DNA from: Cyrtodaria siliqua
Taxonomy: Eukaryota; Mollusca; Bivalvia; Adapedonta; Hiatellidae
Direction: 5' to 3'
DNA: 64,000 nt
NCBI GenBank assembly: GCA_037043455.1
Contig: JAWPHD010000284.1
Coordinates: 62,001 to 126,000 of the forward strand
Under the pieces are notes generated by a model. It had not been told where the DNA came from and made no database searches. It worked only from the letters and a program-made list of their open reading frames with translations. The translations under genes and the position numbers were made by a program. Below, in pieces: positions 46,642 to 58,946 of this stretch; position 1 is the stretch's first letter, and every line of letters begins with the position of its first letter.

Positions 46642-46694
46642 TAAAATCACTTTTTTGTTGTAGTGGAAATTAATACATTAATAATTAGCAGTAC

Positions 46695-46850
46695 CTGAGT
46701 ACAATGTCGTGGCATTTCCTGGACAACTGGTTCGTCCCCATCGTGTGTACGTTGCACCGTTCAATGACCGATCAGAAATAACTTTAAACTGCGCCAGTAT
46801 ATCACCGTTCGAGGGGCGATCAGCAATAGCTTTAAGTTGTGTGAGTATAG
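46695..46850 (-). CDS. C4-like gene B1, exon 2
   Basis: A 156-bp exon, too short for simple ORF detection, found by its conserved product. It is preceded by TTTACAG and followed by GTACTG, with phase 1 at both ends. The first 32 residues are two tandem 16-residue repeats, ILTQLKAIADRPSNGD and ILAQFKVISDRSLNGA. Then comes TYTRWGRTSCPGNATTLYS, the signature that opens the C-terminal domain in this family (Y-T-R-W-G-R-T-x-C-P). The join to exon 3 restores LYSGYAAGSH. The exon lies in a 2.1-kb segment missing from copy A. Confidence 0.88.
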
Positions 46851-47535
46851 CTGTAAATAAATATGTTTCATAAGTTATTTAAGAATGATTATAATACTAG
46901 GTTTACTTAATAGCATACGAATAATAGTCACAGTCACTTATTTCACTTTTCATGACGACTGTTAGTATGTTGAAGTAATTAATGTCAATGAATATAATTA
47001 TCTCGACCTTTATTTGAAGCTTCAAATGTTTGGTAGATACATACATTCAAATTATTACCGAAGGACCAAAGTTATGCGTTAGACTTCAAATACTTAATAA
47101 TCTTGACATTTTAATTGATATATCCAACTTGAAGCTACTTTGCCACCAGTAGGCGTGACTTTATTTGTAATGTCAATGCCACCAGCTGATGGCGAATTCT
47201 GTTATTTAAGCGATCAAACTTAACGCATGACAAACCGTGCCAGTTGTTATTATAAAGTATTGGGAGAGCAAATAAGAGAAAATGGTGTGTAGGGCCTTGG
47301 TTCGATTACACACTTTTAAATATTCGTCGAACTGAAACTCTTTCCTCTGTGACTCATTCATACTCATTCATTAGTACTATTTTAAAGTATTTATCCCGCC
47401 AACAACAACCACAGTATTCAACATATGAACGCCTTTTTTAAACCTACGGGCGACGAGGTATGTATATACAACTTACATATTTTGAGAAACCATATACATA
47501 ATAACCAGCCTGACCAAACCTCAAAACAAGAGATT

Positions 47536-48700
47536 CAAAGAAAAAAATATCTGTCAACATTCAAATACAATTTATATTTTTCATGAACGCATCCACCTAC
47601 GATACCCTTCTTGGTATCTGAGCAAGAGGAAAAAACAGGACCGCAAAGGTCAAAGCCACAGAGGTTTTTATCAAAGTAATACATAAAATCGACAGCATGT
47701 CTGATATAAAATCGATGACAAATTGCAAAGGCTACTCTCTCCTCAAAATAAAAAAGCACACAAACACACACAAAAAACAACAAGAAAAAGCAAAAACAAC
47801 CAAAAACAAAGCAAAACAACAACAAAAAAAGCACTGATGACGTCAACTTCCGCTTTCCACTTATATCACTAAGAATATAAAACTGAAACACATTATATTG
47901 AGCTCATATGTATTAGGATGAAAACACATACTTCGATCAGATCGTCTCGAAACTTCTTTAATATGTTCACCCTAATTTAAGATAGAACTTACTGATGAAT
48001 ATGGATGAGTCACAAGTGAAGAAGTTTCAGTCCGACGAACATCCAAACAGTCGATAATTGATGCGTAAAATATCACATTTTTTACTTGACTTCCTACAGG
48101 TAGCATCGACAAATATACGGTTTGCGATTATATTTTATAAAATATATTTGCCCTCAGCAAAAATCGAGCAAAGGCTATATGCTTTATTTGCTCTCATTTG
48201 CTTGCATTTTCGGACCTGCGATCCACTAGACTACCGATAAATGTTGATATGTTGTTGAAAATAAAATGATAAATACAAAATCGAGATAAATATGTTTTAA
48301 GCACAGTAGTTTTCCAGAAAAGAATAAAAAACGGTTTGCCTCGATAGGGATTTTGATAAGTCAGTCATTCCTACCGCATAGCTTCTGGGAGTTCTTCAGA
48401 AAGTGGTATCGTCAGATGTAGTCACATATATAACAACATATTTAAACACACGCCTAGATGTATCCAGATATAGTCCATCTTGTCGCAATGTACATTTACC
48501 TAGCCTGATGTAAAACTATGTTAACAGATCGAATCTAGGTTACATAGGAATCAGGGAACCGTGCCCTACCCTTACTCACGAAGGATTTCCTACGGTTCTT
48601 TAACGTGTTCGAATGGACCGCCCGGTTTACCTCCCAAAATGACGGATGAAGCTAGGGAAAGTGTCTTACACACACATATTCTGTCTTAAAACATATTTAT

Positions 48701-48732
<32 letters not shown>

Positions 48733-49600
48733 TCTCTGAGTGTGTGTTGTTGTTGTTGTTGTTGTTGTTGTGTGTTCGTGTGTGCGTGTGAGTATGTGTG
48801 TTTTTCAAATTAAGATCATCCAACTGTTTGCCAAACGATGAACCCCGTAACTGGAACGATGACCCGATGACCTGATAAGACGTCTTAAAGGGATGTGTAC
48901 ATTAGAGTATTTGGATATCCTGTGTGAAATTTGATCGCTTAAATACTTTCCATGGGCTGGAGGCTATTACCTGCGACTGTTATTCGTATGCTAAACATCC
49001 CATTCCAGGTCCAGAAAGACAAGCAAATGAGAGCAAATAATGCATATGGCCTTTGTTCGATTTTTGTTTAGTGCATATTTGTCGATGCTACCTGTAGGAA
49101 TTTTACGCATCAATTACCGACTGTTTGAATGTTCGTCGAACTGAAACTTCTTCTCTTGTGACTCATCCATATTCATCAGTAAAGTTCTATTTTAAATTAG
49201 GCGTGTACATCTTAAAGGTCTCATCGAAGTATGTGTTTCCATCTTAAAGGTCTCATCGAAGTATGTGTTTCCATCCAAATACACATGAGCTCAACATAAT
49301 GTGTTTCAGTTTTACATTCTTAGTGATATAAGTGGAAAACGGAAGTTGACGTCATCAGTGTTTTTTTGTTTTGTTGTTTTTGTTGTTTTTGTTTTTTCTT
49401 GTTTTTTGTGGGTTTTTTTGTTTTATTTTGAAGAGAGAGTAGCCCTAGCAATTTGTCATCGATTTTATATCAGACATGCTGTCGATTTTGTGTATTACTT
49501 TGGTAAAAACCTCTGTGGCTTTGACCTTTGCGGTCGTAAGTGGATGCGTTCACGAGAAATATAAATTGTATTTGAATGTTGACAGACATTTCTTTTCTTT
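47536..49600. mobile_element. Long foldback element in B1 intron 1
   Basis: Copy B version of 8785-11009: left arm 47536 to about 48300, right arm about 48990-49600, both carrying GATGACGTCAACTTCCG or its complement. The loop (about 48303-48690) is inverted relative to copy A, and a CT/GTT microsatellite follows at 48702-48770. No coding sequence. Confidence 0.75.
48702..48770. repeat. CT and GTT microsatellites
   Basis: (CT)n, then GAGTGTGTG and (TTG)n; counterpart of 10073-10163. Confidence 0.92.
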
Positions 49601-49791
49601 GTATGTGGCCCAATCTGTCATACGTTTTTTTTTAAATAAGACTGCTCCACCACGGACATAATGTTTAGGTAGGAGATTCGTTGAGTTTGTACTGTAAGAC
49701 TGTCGCCGTATTATATCACTGAAAAAAATACAATTGTAGCGTGATGTGACGTGACGCAATATATTGCAATATATTAAAAACATTGACCTAC

Positions 49792-50026
49792 CTGCTAGCT
49801 CGTCACCTAGATTATCTATCTGTGTCTTCTGTGAAGTGATGGATTCTCTTATCTCAGTTTGCTTCATCTCCAGCATTACAAGCTTCTGAATGACTTTGTA
49901 ATCATGATCAAATCTCGACAGACAAACTGGTTCTCCGGTAGTTGATTTATCAGTCAAGATGGCTGATGCTAATGGTACCAGCAGTAATAAAGATAACAAA
50001 CTTAATTCTCCAATTTTAAAACTCAT
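49792..50026 (-). CDS. C4-like gene B1, exon 1 (signal peptide and coiled coil)
   Basis: Begins at ATG 50024-50026: MSFKIGELSLLSLLLLVPLA, a signal peptide with probable cleavage after ASA at residue 22. Mature residues include EPVC and a helix (DYKVIQKLVMLEMKQTEIRE, then QIDNLGDELA) likely to form a short coiled coil for oligomerisation. It ends GCTAGCAG with a GTAGGT donor in phase 1. Open frame continues into the intron but is not coding. Compared with A1 there are several conservative substitutions (for example M for L, T for A), so both exons appear to be under constraint or recently separated. Confidence 0.87.
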
Positions 50027-50110
50027 TTTCAAAATTAATTTTATATATCCACCGAGCTCAAATTAATTACCCCTTTCATAACGAATCGTAAGCAATCCGT
50101 ACGTAGCTGT

Positions 50111-50137
50111 CAACCAATACAAACTGACTTATAAAAA
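50111..50137 (-). promoter_or_regulatory. Possible core promoter of gene B1
   Basis: Minus strand TTTTTATAAGTC (TATA-like, 50128-50137) followed by ATTGGTTG, about 100 bp upstream of the start codon and conserved at 11550-11590. Inference from spacing and conservation. Confidence 0.35.
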
Positions 50138-50279
50138 CACGTATAGCCCAACAACAAATATGTTATCAACAAAAACAGGATGCTATGTCGTAAGTATATA
50201 AGTGTTTTACTTGATGACAACACTTGTCTGAATAACAGTGAAATATTTGCGCTGACCCCTCGATTTATACAAGTATAAT

Positions 50280-50700
50280 ATTGTCTATGGTATATAACAC
50301 AAATGGAAAATGTGAATATAGACAGTATTGGTTAGAGGTCACAGCCATATTTAGAGGGTTCAGTGCAAAACTATTGTATCTCCTTTTTTATTCATATGTA
50401 GTTACACTAGTTTTAAGCTGACCCTCGATTTATATAACAGTGAAATATTGTCCTTTCTTACATAACACAAATGGAAAATGTGAATATAGACAGTATTGGT
50501 TAGAGGTCACAGCCATATTTCGAGGGTTCAGTGCCTCTCGATGTATATAACAGTGGAATATTGTCCTATGGTACAAAATGTGAATATAGACAGTATTGGT
50601 TGGAGGTCACAGCCATATTTATATCACAGTGAAATATTGTCCTATGATGGAACATGTGAATATAGCCAGTATTGGTTAGAGGTCACAGTCATGTTTATAT
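50280..50700. repeat. Tandem repeat upstream of B1
   Basis: Counterpart of 11690-12140, with TATAGACAGTATTGGTTAGA, GGTCACAGCCATATTT and GTGAAATATTGTCCTA. Four to five units of unequal length. Confidence 0.8.
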
Positions 50701-53219
50701 TAATGTTATACCATTATTAAGTCAGTCTTCGGAATATGGTATACTACGTTTCATTTTACTTGTGTATATTCAACATATCATCTCTGAATGAAAAACAGGG
50801 ATCGGTCTCAAATCTATGAGCATGTGGGGTTTCCATATACGACACAGATCAAAGTATGGTACTATCTGAAAAGAAAAAGAAACGCATAATGGGTATGCTG
50901 CTGCCAATCGAATGAAAGGCCTGTCCTTTCGAAAAGACGGTTAAAGCAGCACCGAACACACCAATGGTTACCACTTTAAAGTTTCATTGAAACAGAATGC
51001 GCATTTGGCTCAAGCAGGTGAGCACACTTAGTCTTTAAAACGTTGCAATCTCTTAACATTAAACACAATACTGAAATGGCTTGACTTTTTCAAACAAAAC
51101 TTCAACATTTTATGAATTTCGTTTACAAAGTATACGTTCATTAAAAGGTCTCACTACATGACAGAATTGTACTTTCAGTAATTAGTTGTAGCCATTTTGT
51201 GTACAAAACACGTTGAGACATATCTAGAATATGACGTGGAATTAGGTGTATATAATAATGTAGTATAGGCAATGTTTTGATTATGCGTTTCTTTTTCCTT
51301 TCGGTATATACAGAACACATTATATACTAAAAGAAAAATTAGCGCAACTTGGGCATTTCCGCTATATAATGTATAACTATATACTGCACGCTTAATTCCA
51401 CGTAATATTCCAGAGAAATCCCAATATGTTTTGTAACAAAAGTGGGTGGGGGATGAACTTCAAGGGATTCCCTTTTCAGCATTAGTTAGAGAAAGGACCA
51501 GACTATAATTGTGTAGGCTTTTTAATCACAGTACACTTTGTAACTCGAAATGTTGAAGTTCCGTTTGGAAGATTTGAGCCATTTCAGTACTGTATTTATC
51601 GTAAAGATATTGTAAAAATTGTAAATCCTAAGTTTGCTTAACTGCTTGAGTTAAACGCGCATTTTATCAATAAAGGAAAACATGTGGTGTGTTATTAGTC
51701 TTTTTTCCAAAAGGAACGGTCTAATCTAGTCATGTACCATTCTATTGCAAGCACCATATTATACATACAATATATAGCGGAAATTCCCGAGTTGCGTCTT
51801 TTTTTCTTTAAGTATAGTTCCTTTTCAGTCCATCTTAATCAAGCTGAAGAAAAAATTGGAGTTTTTTTGTTAATGGGTCGGGAAAAACAGATTGTAACAA
51901 TGCTAATGCTACTCTAGTAAGAAGTAGGTCCATGCTGGTGGAAAAGAAACACATGGGTCCCTTTTTGTCAGTATCCTCCACGGTTCAAATAACTCGCTGT
52001 TGTTACAGCCCCTCCTGTCAATATCGCCCCGACAAAGCTCTAGCTGTTGAAAACGCTCCTAAACTGTATTAGATCGTTGCATATTTACGCTAATACTCCT
52101 TACTTTCCTTTGTTTCTATCAATTTAACAGTGGGAGACATTATTCAACAATTCCGTAGATATACAATTAATCTCGGCAATGACAATTACTTTCTTTTTAA
52201 TAATAAACGATGAATGCAATATTACAGCGAAGTGTTTGCTTCCTGTCCCCTGTTAAAATCCGCGTAACTACATACACAAGGAAACTAAACAAGTAAGATA
52301 AAAATATGCATAACTTAAACACTACCGAATATATGTTCGTAATTAAATTATAGCTTTCGTCGGGGCGATAGTAACATGAGGGGCTATAACAACAGCGAAT
52401 GATTTGAACCCCTCTCCTTTTTGTCGAAAAGGCATATATTTTGTTTGTAAAAAAAAGCCATAATATAGCTGGGCGAATACTTTTTCATTTACACTTACCC
52501 GTTTAACTGGGATGCCAATAACACTAAGTGAGGTTTGATTCACTCCAGAACCTGATTTTAATTATAACCCTCATTTGTGCCACTGACCGTTCCAATGCTT
52601 TACTATTTGTGGTGTCACACACTTTGATTCTGTTTATTCTGTTTGGTTTGCACCTTCGGGTGCTAGCCTATGTACTCATTTCATTTTTTTCACAGGAAGT
52701 AACCGGTTCCCTGCTCAAAACTTGAAGGATTTAACAGCGCGGACCAATATTAACTTCAATTTTTTACCGGAAGTAACCGGTTCTCTGGTCAAAACTTGAA
52801 CGCTTGATGAGTACGTTCAATTCGGAAAAAACAGGTTCTCTGCTCAAAAGTTGAGCATTCAACATCGCTGAAACCAATACCAGGTGTACAGTGTTTATAA
52901 ATCGGCATCTTTTAGCCATTATTCCCGAGTACCGTCTGGCGTTCAGCCCACATATGTCTGATGATGAATTCACATTAAATGAGGGATTTTGATGATCATT
53001 CATCAGTCTGCTTAATAACAATAACGATTAAACATTATATAACACAGCATTCACAAAGACAAAAAAAACTGTATGATGCACTAATCGCAAATGTAGCCCA
53101 TATTTTGTCGCAGGTTGTCCTATTCAAAGTACCTATTTCGATTACATATCTTTAAAAAAATCAATAAAAAGGTCCTATTGTATGCACTTAAATAATCAAC
53201 CATGCACATAAGTATATTT
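50701..53219. other. Non-coding segment shared with copy A
   Basis: Counterpart of 12141-13078 and 16126-17694. At 51601-51605 (GTAAA) it shows the intact target site of the CR1-type LINE. It has a Penelope-like tail remnant at about 52577-52650. No gene seen. Confidence 0.6.
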
Positions 53220-54641
53220 TCTTAGATATAATTAAACAACGACTTCATGATAATACAATACGGTCTTGGCATGAAAGTTTAGAAAGTTCATCGAGAGCAA
53301 TATTTTTAAAGAAATTGTTAGTTTTGATTTTCAATTATTTCTTAAGTGCATAAACATACGGAGCCCCGCAGGTGACATGCAGAAAAAATAATTTAAAGCG
53401 TTCGCACGCTCTACTACAGCGTTCGTTCGCACGCTGTAGCTAGAGCGTTCGCACGTTGCAGTAGAGCGTTCGCACGCTGTAGTAGAGCGTTCGCACGCTG
53501 TCGCTAAAGCGTTAGCACGCTGTAGTAGAGCGTTCGCACGCTGTCGCTAGAGCGTTCGCACGCTGTAGTAGAGCGTTCGCACGCTGTAGCTAGAGCGTTC
53601 GCACGCTGTAGTAGAGCGTTCGCATGCTCTACTACATATAGCATTATGCATTTTATTCATACTTCACCCGTATTGGGGCATGGGCTCACTCCTTCTCGCC
53701 TCGCTTCCCTCCCCCCACGCCTTCCCCCATCCCCGCTTTACCCCCTCACTCGAAACTCGAATTTTTTATATTTTTTTTTTACATATTTCTGTGTTGTTTT
53801 GGTCAATTCTTACACATATAGCTATGTTGGCCCCACCACCCCACCCACCCCGATCCCCCTTCCCACTTCCCTCCCCCACTAGTACGTACTTAAGCTGTTG
53901 TATATATCTATAGTTTTGGTTTAGGATTTTGTATAGCATTAGGCAACTTTTTCATACTTCACCCATATTGGGGCATGGGCTCCTTCCTCCTCGCACCTCT
54001 CCCCCCCCCCCCCCCCCCACACTCACACACTACAGCGGGTGAACGCTCTAGCTACAGTGTGCGAACGCTCTACTAAAGCGTGCAAACGCTCTACTAAAGC
54101 GTGCGAAAGCTCTAGCTACAGCGTCCGAACGCTCTACTACAGCGTGCGAACGCTCTAGCTACAGCGTGCGAACGCTCTACTACAGCGTCCGTACGCTTTA
54201 CCTACAGCATGCGAACGCTCTACTACAGCGTGCGAACGATCTAGCTACAGCGTGCGAAGGCTCTACTACAGCGTGCGAACGCTTTAGCTACAGCGTGCAA
54301 ACGCTCTACTACAGCGTGAGAACTCTGTAGTAGAGCGTGCGAACGCTTTAAATTATTTGTTCTGCATGTCACCTGCGGGGCGCCGTATAAACATACCCAA
54401 ATTCAGAATAGCGATGACCAGAATAATTGTCTCGTCTCATAGCCTTGTTATAGAGACTGGTAGGTGGCATAGACCTAGAAGTATACCATTAGCGGATAAA
54501 ATATGTATAATTTGCAACAAACCTAAAGACGAGTTTCATTTCATTTTAGATTGCGATCTGTTTAAAGACATCCGAAAAATATATATTAAAAACTATTTTT
54601 GGAATCGACCATACATGTTCAAATCAAAAGAACATTTTTAA
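53220..54641 (+). pseudogene. LINE C-terminal fragment split by a foldback element
   Basis: The two halves, 53220-53357 and 54387-54641, together match 17695-18162. The second half contains IETGRWHRPRSIP and ICNKPKDEFHFILDCDLF. A foldback element (53358-54386) interrupts it and an indel near 53310 has shifted the frame of the first half. Dead sequence. Confidence 0.65.
53358..54386. mobile_element. Foldback DNA transposon with hairpin-repeat arms
   Basis: Terminal inverted repeat ACGGAGCCCCGCAGGTGACA (right end differs at one base, GGCG), with the 8-bp target duplication ATAAACAT at 53350-53357 and 54387-54394. The empty site with a single ATAAACAT is at 17851-17858. The arms (about 53395-53635 and 54035-54355) are tandem copies of AGCGTTCGCACGCT spaced by GTAGTAG or GTAGCTAG; each unit is itself a small hairpin. 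The centre has a direct repeat of ATTGGGGCATGGGCTC, a C-rich tract (54001-54018) and no transposase. Eight-base duplications are typical of hAT and P elements; the ends do not settle the family. Confidence 0.88.
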
Positions 54642-56234
54642 AAAAAAAATGAAAAAGAAATTAAAAATTTAAGTGTGTATATTTTTAAAGCATTTTTTCA
54701 TTAATTTATGCAAAACATATTTGCCCCAGATGTAGTTTACATGATCCATAAGATTTGTAAATATGCAGTATTTGGCAGGAAAAATAATTAAAGCGCTAGG
54801 TGCGCTCTTTACAGTCAGTAAATGCGTTGTGTTGCAACCGTAACAGTAACAAGTGCATTAGGATCAAACCCGGTACGTTCGGACAGCCCGGTACGATCGG
54901 CCGCTTGATTACACTCACAACACTGTTTGAGAGTATTACCAGGTATAATCACGTATGGTGTTATAATCTTATCCATTTAAAATCTATGTTTTTAACTTTG
55001 AGTTTGTTACTATTATGCAAAGTGTAACACACTTTTTGATTTGTCAAATGATGCATACGTCATCCCAACCTGTTTTGGCGCCATTTACAAACATTTCATA
55101 TAGGAGCATCCTGTTAACTATGGTGGCTGATTTTTACACGTCTTTTCGTCTTGAGACGACAAGACGCCACGCGCCCGCCAGAACGACAAAACGAAATGAC
55201 GACAAAAGGCCGTATTTGTCGTCTTGTCGTCTTGGCGACCTATTACATGAAGTGAAGCAACTTTTCTATTGAAAGGAAAGCTACACGTGAATAGTATGGT
55301 GTTAACAAATATATTATTTCTCGGGTATTATGAGCATCTGTAAAACATGGGAAGTGTGTTTTACTAGCTAAACGAATTCCGTGCGTAGCCTCAGATTGCA
55401 TTCATATGTTGGGCCAATATCAAACCAATATCATCACTTTTGTTGGCCCTGCATTAGTCTTTTACGTTGGGCCTATTTGATTCATTCTGCTCATCGTTTC
55501 CACGTTGGCCCTACATGTTGGTTTATTGTTGGGCCAATGCCTTGTGATAATAATAAACAATTGGGTCAACATCAAGCCAGTTGTGATTTGAAAATGGTTA
55601 TGAAACACTGTTGGCCCGATATTGGTATTTTATGTTGGGCCCATTTGATTCTGCTCATCGTTTCCACGTTGGCCCAACATGTTGGTTTATTGTTGGGCCA
55701 ACGATTTGTTGCAATAATGTTAAGTTGGATCAACATCAAACCAACTGTGGAAAATAGTTGGGCCAATATCATTTGCAGAGGTAGCTAAATAACTTTTAAA
55801 ATATGATTTGCATGTAGAAATACACAACTTTGCTCGGACACTTAATTACAGTGCGCATGTCGACCGGAAGGCGAAAAGACGACAAGACGACAAAGACAGC
55901 AATTTGTCGTCTTTTCGTTGTGTCGTTCTGGCGGGCGCCAAGACGACAAGATGACAGAACGACATAAACAAAGCGCCAAGATGACAAGTCGACGCGCGAA
56001 ATGACGACAACGGGCCATATTTATTTGTCGTCTTGGCGCCTTTCAAATGCCGTCTTGGCGCGTGAAATTGTTCTTTGAAATGTGTGTCCATTTAAACAAT
56101 TAAGTTACGTAGTTTATGATTAAAATATAACAAGAGTCCCAAGAGGGCATGTGGACGCTCTACTTGTTAACATGGCTCTTACAACAACAATGAAGCGAGT
56201 GACTGCAATTTACGGGGCTTTTTTTGAAAGTTTT

Positions 56235-56863
56235 AGGTAAAATAAAGCATTTTTAACTAAATCAAGGGCCATAACTAAAACTTCTGGTAACGTTTGGTGA
56301 AGTTCAGATGAAAAATGAAGGCCCTCTCATCTTAACGATTCAAAATATAGCATTTTCAACTAAATCAAGGGCCATAACTCTGCCGTTACTAGTCCGATCT
56401 GGCTGGTTTTCGAACTTATCCGAGCTTTTATTGATATCAACAATCTGGTAAAGGTTAGTAAAGATCGGATGAAAAATGAAGACCCTATCATCTTAACGAT
56501 GCAAAATATAGCATTTTTAACTAAATCAAGGGCCATAACTCCGTTGTTACTCGTCCGATATGGCTGGTTTTCGAACTGATCCGAGCTTTTATTAATATTA
56601 ACAATCTATTAAAGTTTGGTAAAGATAAAATGAAAAATGAAGGCCCTATCGTCTTAACGATGCAAAATATAGCATTTTTAACTAAATCAAGGGTCATAAC
56701 TCTGCAGTTACTGGTGCGATCTGGCTGCTTTTCGAACTTGTCCGAGCTTTCATTGACATTAACAATCTCTTAAGTTTAGTTAAGATTTGAATGAAAAATG
56801 AAGCCCTATCGTCTTAACAAAATAAAATATTTGAAAAAAATATATAAATAAAATTTAAAAAAA

Positions 56864-56895
<32 letters not shown>

Positions 56896-56965
56896 AAAAA
56901 GAAGTCAAAAAATCTGGTAAAGTTTGGTAAAGATCAGATGAAAAATGAAGACCCTATCGTATTAA
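56235..56965. repeat. Satellite of about 165 bp, copy B
   Basis: Same unit as 22260-23165, with AAATCAAGGGCCATAACT repeated about every 160-170 bp. It is interrupted at about 56820-56905 by an A-rich low-complexity run (AAATAAATAAATAAATAATA). Confidence 0.85.
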
Positions 56966-56974
56966 CGAGGCATG

Positions 56975-57893
56975 CGTTCGCACTGGATGTGAAAGTTATA
57001 CTGACGTATTTCAATGTTATATTGGGTGTCGGCAAGGATATAAATTAAGCACGATTCTGTTCAATCTCTTTATTAATGACTTGATTGATGAATTAAAGCT
57101 TTCGGGCACATATTTCAGAAGAAGTTGATGATATCTTTGCAATTTTATACGCCGATGACATGGCGAACTGCAGTGGTACCGTAAGATTCCTACAATCTCA
57201 GATAAATGTTGTTTCCAACTTTTGCGTAAGAATTGGTATGCAAATTAATTTAAAGAAAACAAAAATTATAGTCTTTAGAAACGGGGGCTATCTTAGAGGA
57301 AACGAAAACTGGGTTTATAATGGAAGCGAAATAGAAGTCTCGTTTGATAAGTATATGGGTTTATACATTACCCCGAAACTAATATGGACTAAAGCAAAAT
57401 ATATGCTTGCAATTCAAAGTAAAAAATCGATTATATCACTATACAAACTTCAAAGAAATGTCGTTTTTTTATATCATTATGAACTTTTTAAATTATTTGA
57501 TACTATGGTTGTGCCAATCTTAACATATGGGGATATGAATACTCCCAAATAATTGAAAATGCTCAAAACCAATTTTGTTGTACATATTTAAAATTGTACA
57601 AAAATACAATTCACGCTTTTGCACGTGGCAAATGCGGCAGATTTCCTCTTTTTATTACTTATTATTGTAAATGAATAAAATATTGGCTACATCTTATCCG
57701 AATGAACAGTACAAGGTATCCTAAACAGTGTTATAGTATGCTTAGAAATTTTGATGAGGTTGGAAGAGTAACCTGGGCAACATGTGTTAAATCCTTACTA
57801 TTCAAATATAGTTTTGGTTTTGTGTGGATTTCAACCTCACTAAGATTCCAAATGTACCAGATATGTGATGACAAAAGCATACAAATGGTTTAA
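56975..57893 (+). pseudogene. LINE reverse transcriptase fragment
   Basis: Frames in pieces: VFQCYIGCRQGYKLSTILFN then LFINDLIDELK (the RQG..LS..LF..FINDL block), LYADDMA (catalytic YADD), and LKKTKIIVFRNGGYLRGNEN with EVSFDKYMGLYI. The tail at 57702-57893 has WVLS-type text degraded to SLRFQMYQICDDKSIQMV. Several frame breaks are present. Motifs fit the same bivalve non-LTR group as the C-terminal fragments at 17695 and 53220, but the pieces are not contiguous with them. Copy A keeps only the last ~50 bp (about 23690-23745). Confidence 0.68.
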
Positions 57894-58475
57894 TAAGTGT
57901 TAACTGGAATGATTAATTGCTTTTCATTTGAAAACAATCCGCATATGACCCTTCATAACGCAATTATTTCATAAAGCTTCCGGCGCACAGATATGTGTCA
58001 TAACAACTTCCTGAATACGAATGTGTCCGAACATACCGGGTTTGACCCTAAAAGTAACTAGCTGCACTAAATGTAACACTTTTGGGACTAAAAGTAACAA
58101 CAGACACTAAAGGTAATAAATAAATTATTACAAAATTTATAATGAAACTGATATTTATGTTTTTTTATACTTTAAAAGAGGAGGTAGTTTGCTGAAATAA
58201 ATAACCTGTTTAGTTGAGCAACCTGAATTTCCAATAAAAATGTCATACCTTTAGTGTAGGTCAAAAATGGTGTTACTTTAGTGCAGAAATTGTTAGCTTT
58301 AGTGCAATTTATTTCATTACCTTTAGTGTATGTCATTACTTTTAGTTCGAAAAGTGTTACCTTTAGTTACCTTTAATGCAATTGTTACCTTTAGGGTTGC
58401 AACAAACGTATTTGCTGATTGTAAAGAGCGCACTTAGCGCTTTAATGCTTCTTCCTGCCAAATATTGCATATTTA
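57894..58475. repeat. Right-arm interior with GTTACCTTTAGTG array
   Basis: Counterpart of 23745-24300: CACTAAATGTAACAC and CACTAAAGGTAA on the left face GTTACCTTTAG motifs on the right. No gene seen. Confidence 0.65.
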
Positions 58476-58946
58476 GGCATACAGGAAGTAAATCACTATG
58501 GTATTCATGCCTGGTGTAGTCGAAAGGAGTTCCCAAATATATAATCCCTAACTTTCTTTGTGATAAAAGGCATTTTTGAGTATTTAAGGCCTGTTTTTCT
58601 GGCTGAAATGACTTTATTGACTTGTTTGTGATAGCTAAAAACCATTTGCATGGTTGTATGATGATTTTATTTATCAACTTGACAGTTTTGAAAGTGAAAG
58701 TAGAACACATTTAAGAGGTGCCGAATGAATGCAGTTTGTTCACGGTGTCAACAAAGATCAGCATTTTATTTTCTTATATGCCACATGACCCCTACTATTC
58801 TCAGCAGTTTTCTAGAGAGGCAGGTCTCATGACTAAGAACATGTAAGTGAATCTTAGTTTGAACTTCATTTTGAAAAATGGCCAACTAGAAAGCTTGGAC
58901 AATAATGCATTGGACTCAGTGGGATTTGATTTACTTCCGGTACACC
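58476..58946. mobile_element. 471-bp MITE-like insertion
   Basis: Ends GGCATACAGGAAGTAAATCA and, inverted, TGATTTACTTCCGGTACACC. TTTA (or TTA) is duplicated at 58472-58475 and 58947-58950; copy A has the single site within CATATTTAGAAAAC at about 24297-24310. A TTA target would suit a PIF/Harbinger-type element, but the assignment is open. No coding capacity. Confidence 0.75.

Larger units (their letters stand above)
44704..46694 (-). other. Intron 2 of gene B1
   Basis: Contains the hairpin at 45528-45581, a Penelope-like remnant at 45640-45900 and LTR-like repeats at 46253-46641. The part from 45289 onward is missing from copy A. Confidence 0.7.
46851..49791 (-). other. Intron 1 of gene B1
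   Basis: Mostly occupied by the long foldback element (47536-49600). At 47270-47385 lies an extra fragment of foldback-arm sequence (AGAGCAAATAAGAG, TCGTCGAACTGAAAC), next to the right break of the segment lost in copy A. Confidence 0.65.

Noticed and set aside
48058..48240. Open frames shared by foldback arms (also 8825-9124, 47535-47891, 49301-49661)
   Set aside because: They are the same arm sequence read in different orientations; lysine/asparagine or phenylalanine-rich text comes from the CAA/TTG repeats.
53646..53913. Proline-rich open frames on the plus strand
   Set aside because: They lie in the pyrimidine-rich centre of the foldback transposon and reflect low-complexity sequence in two overlapping frames.
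55381..55788. 135-codon plus-strand frame rich in His, Trp and Cys
   Set aside because: It is the translated TTGGGCCAA repeat; the copy A equivalent is not open and no family is recognisable.
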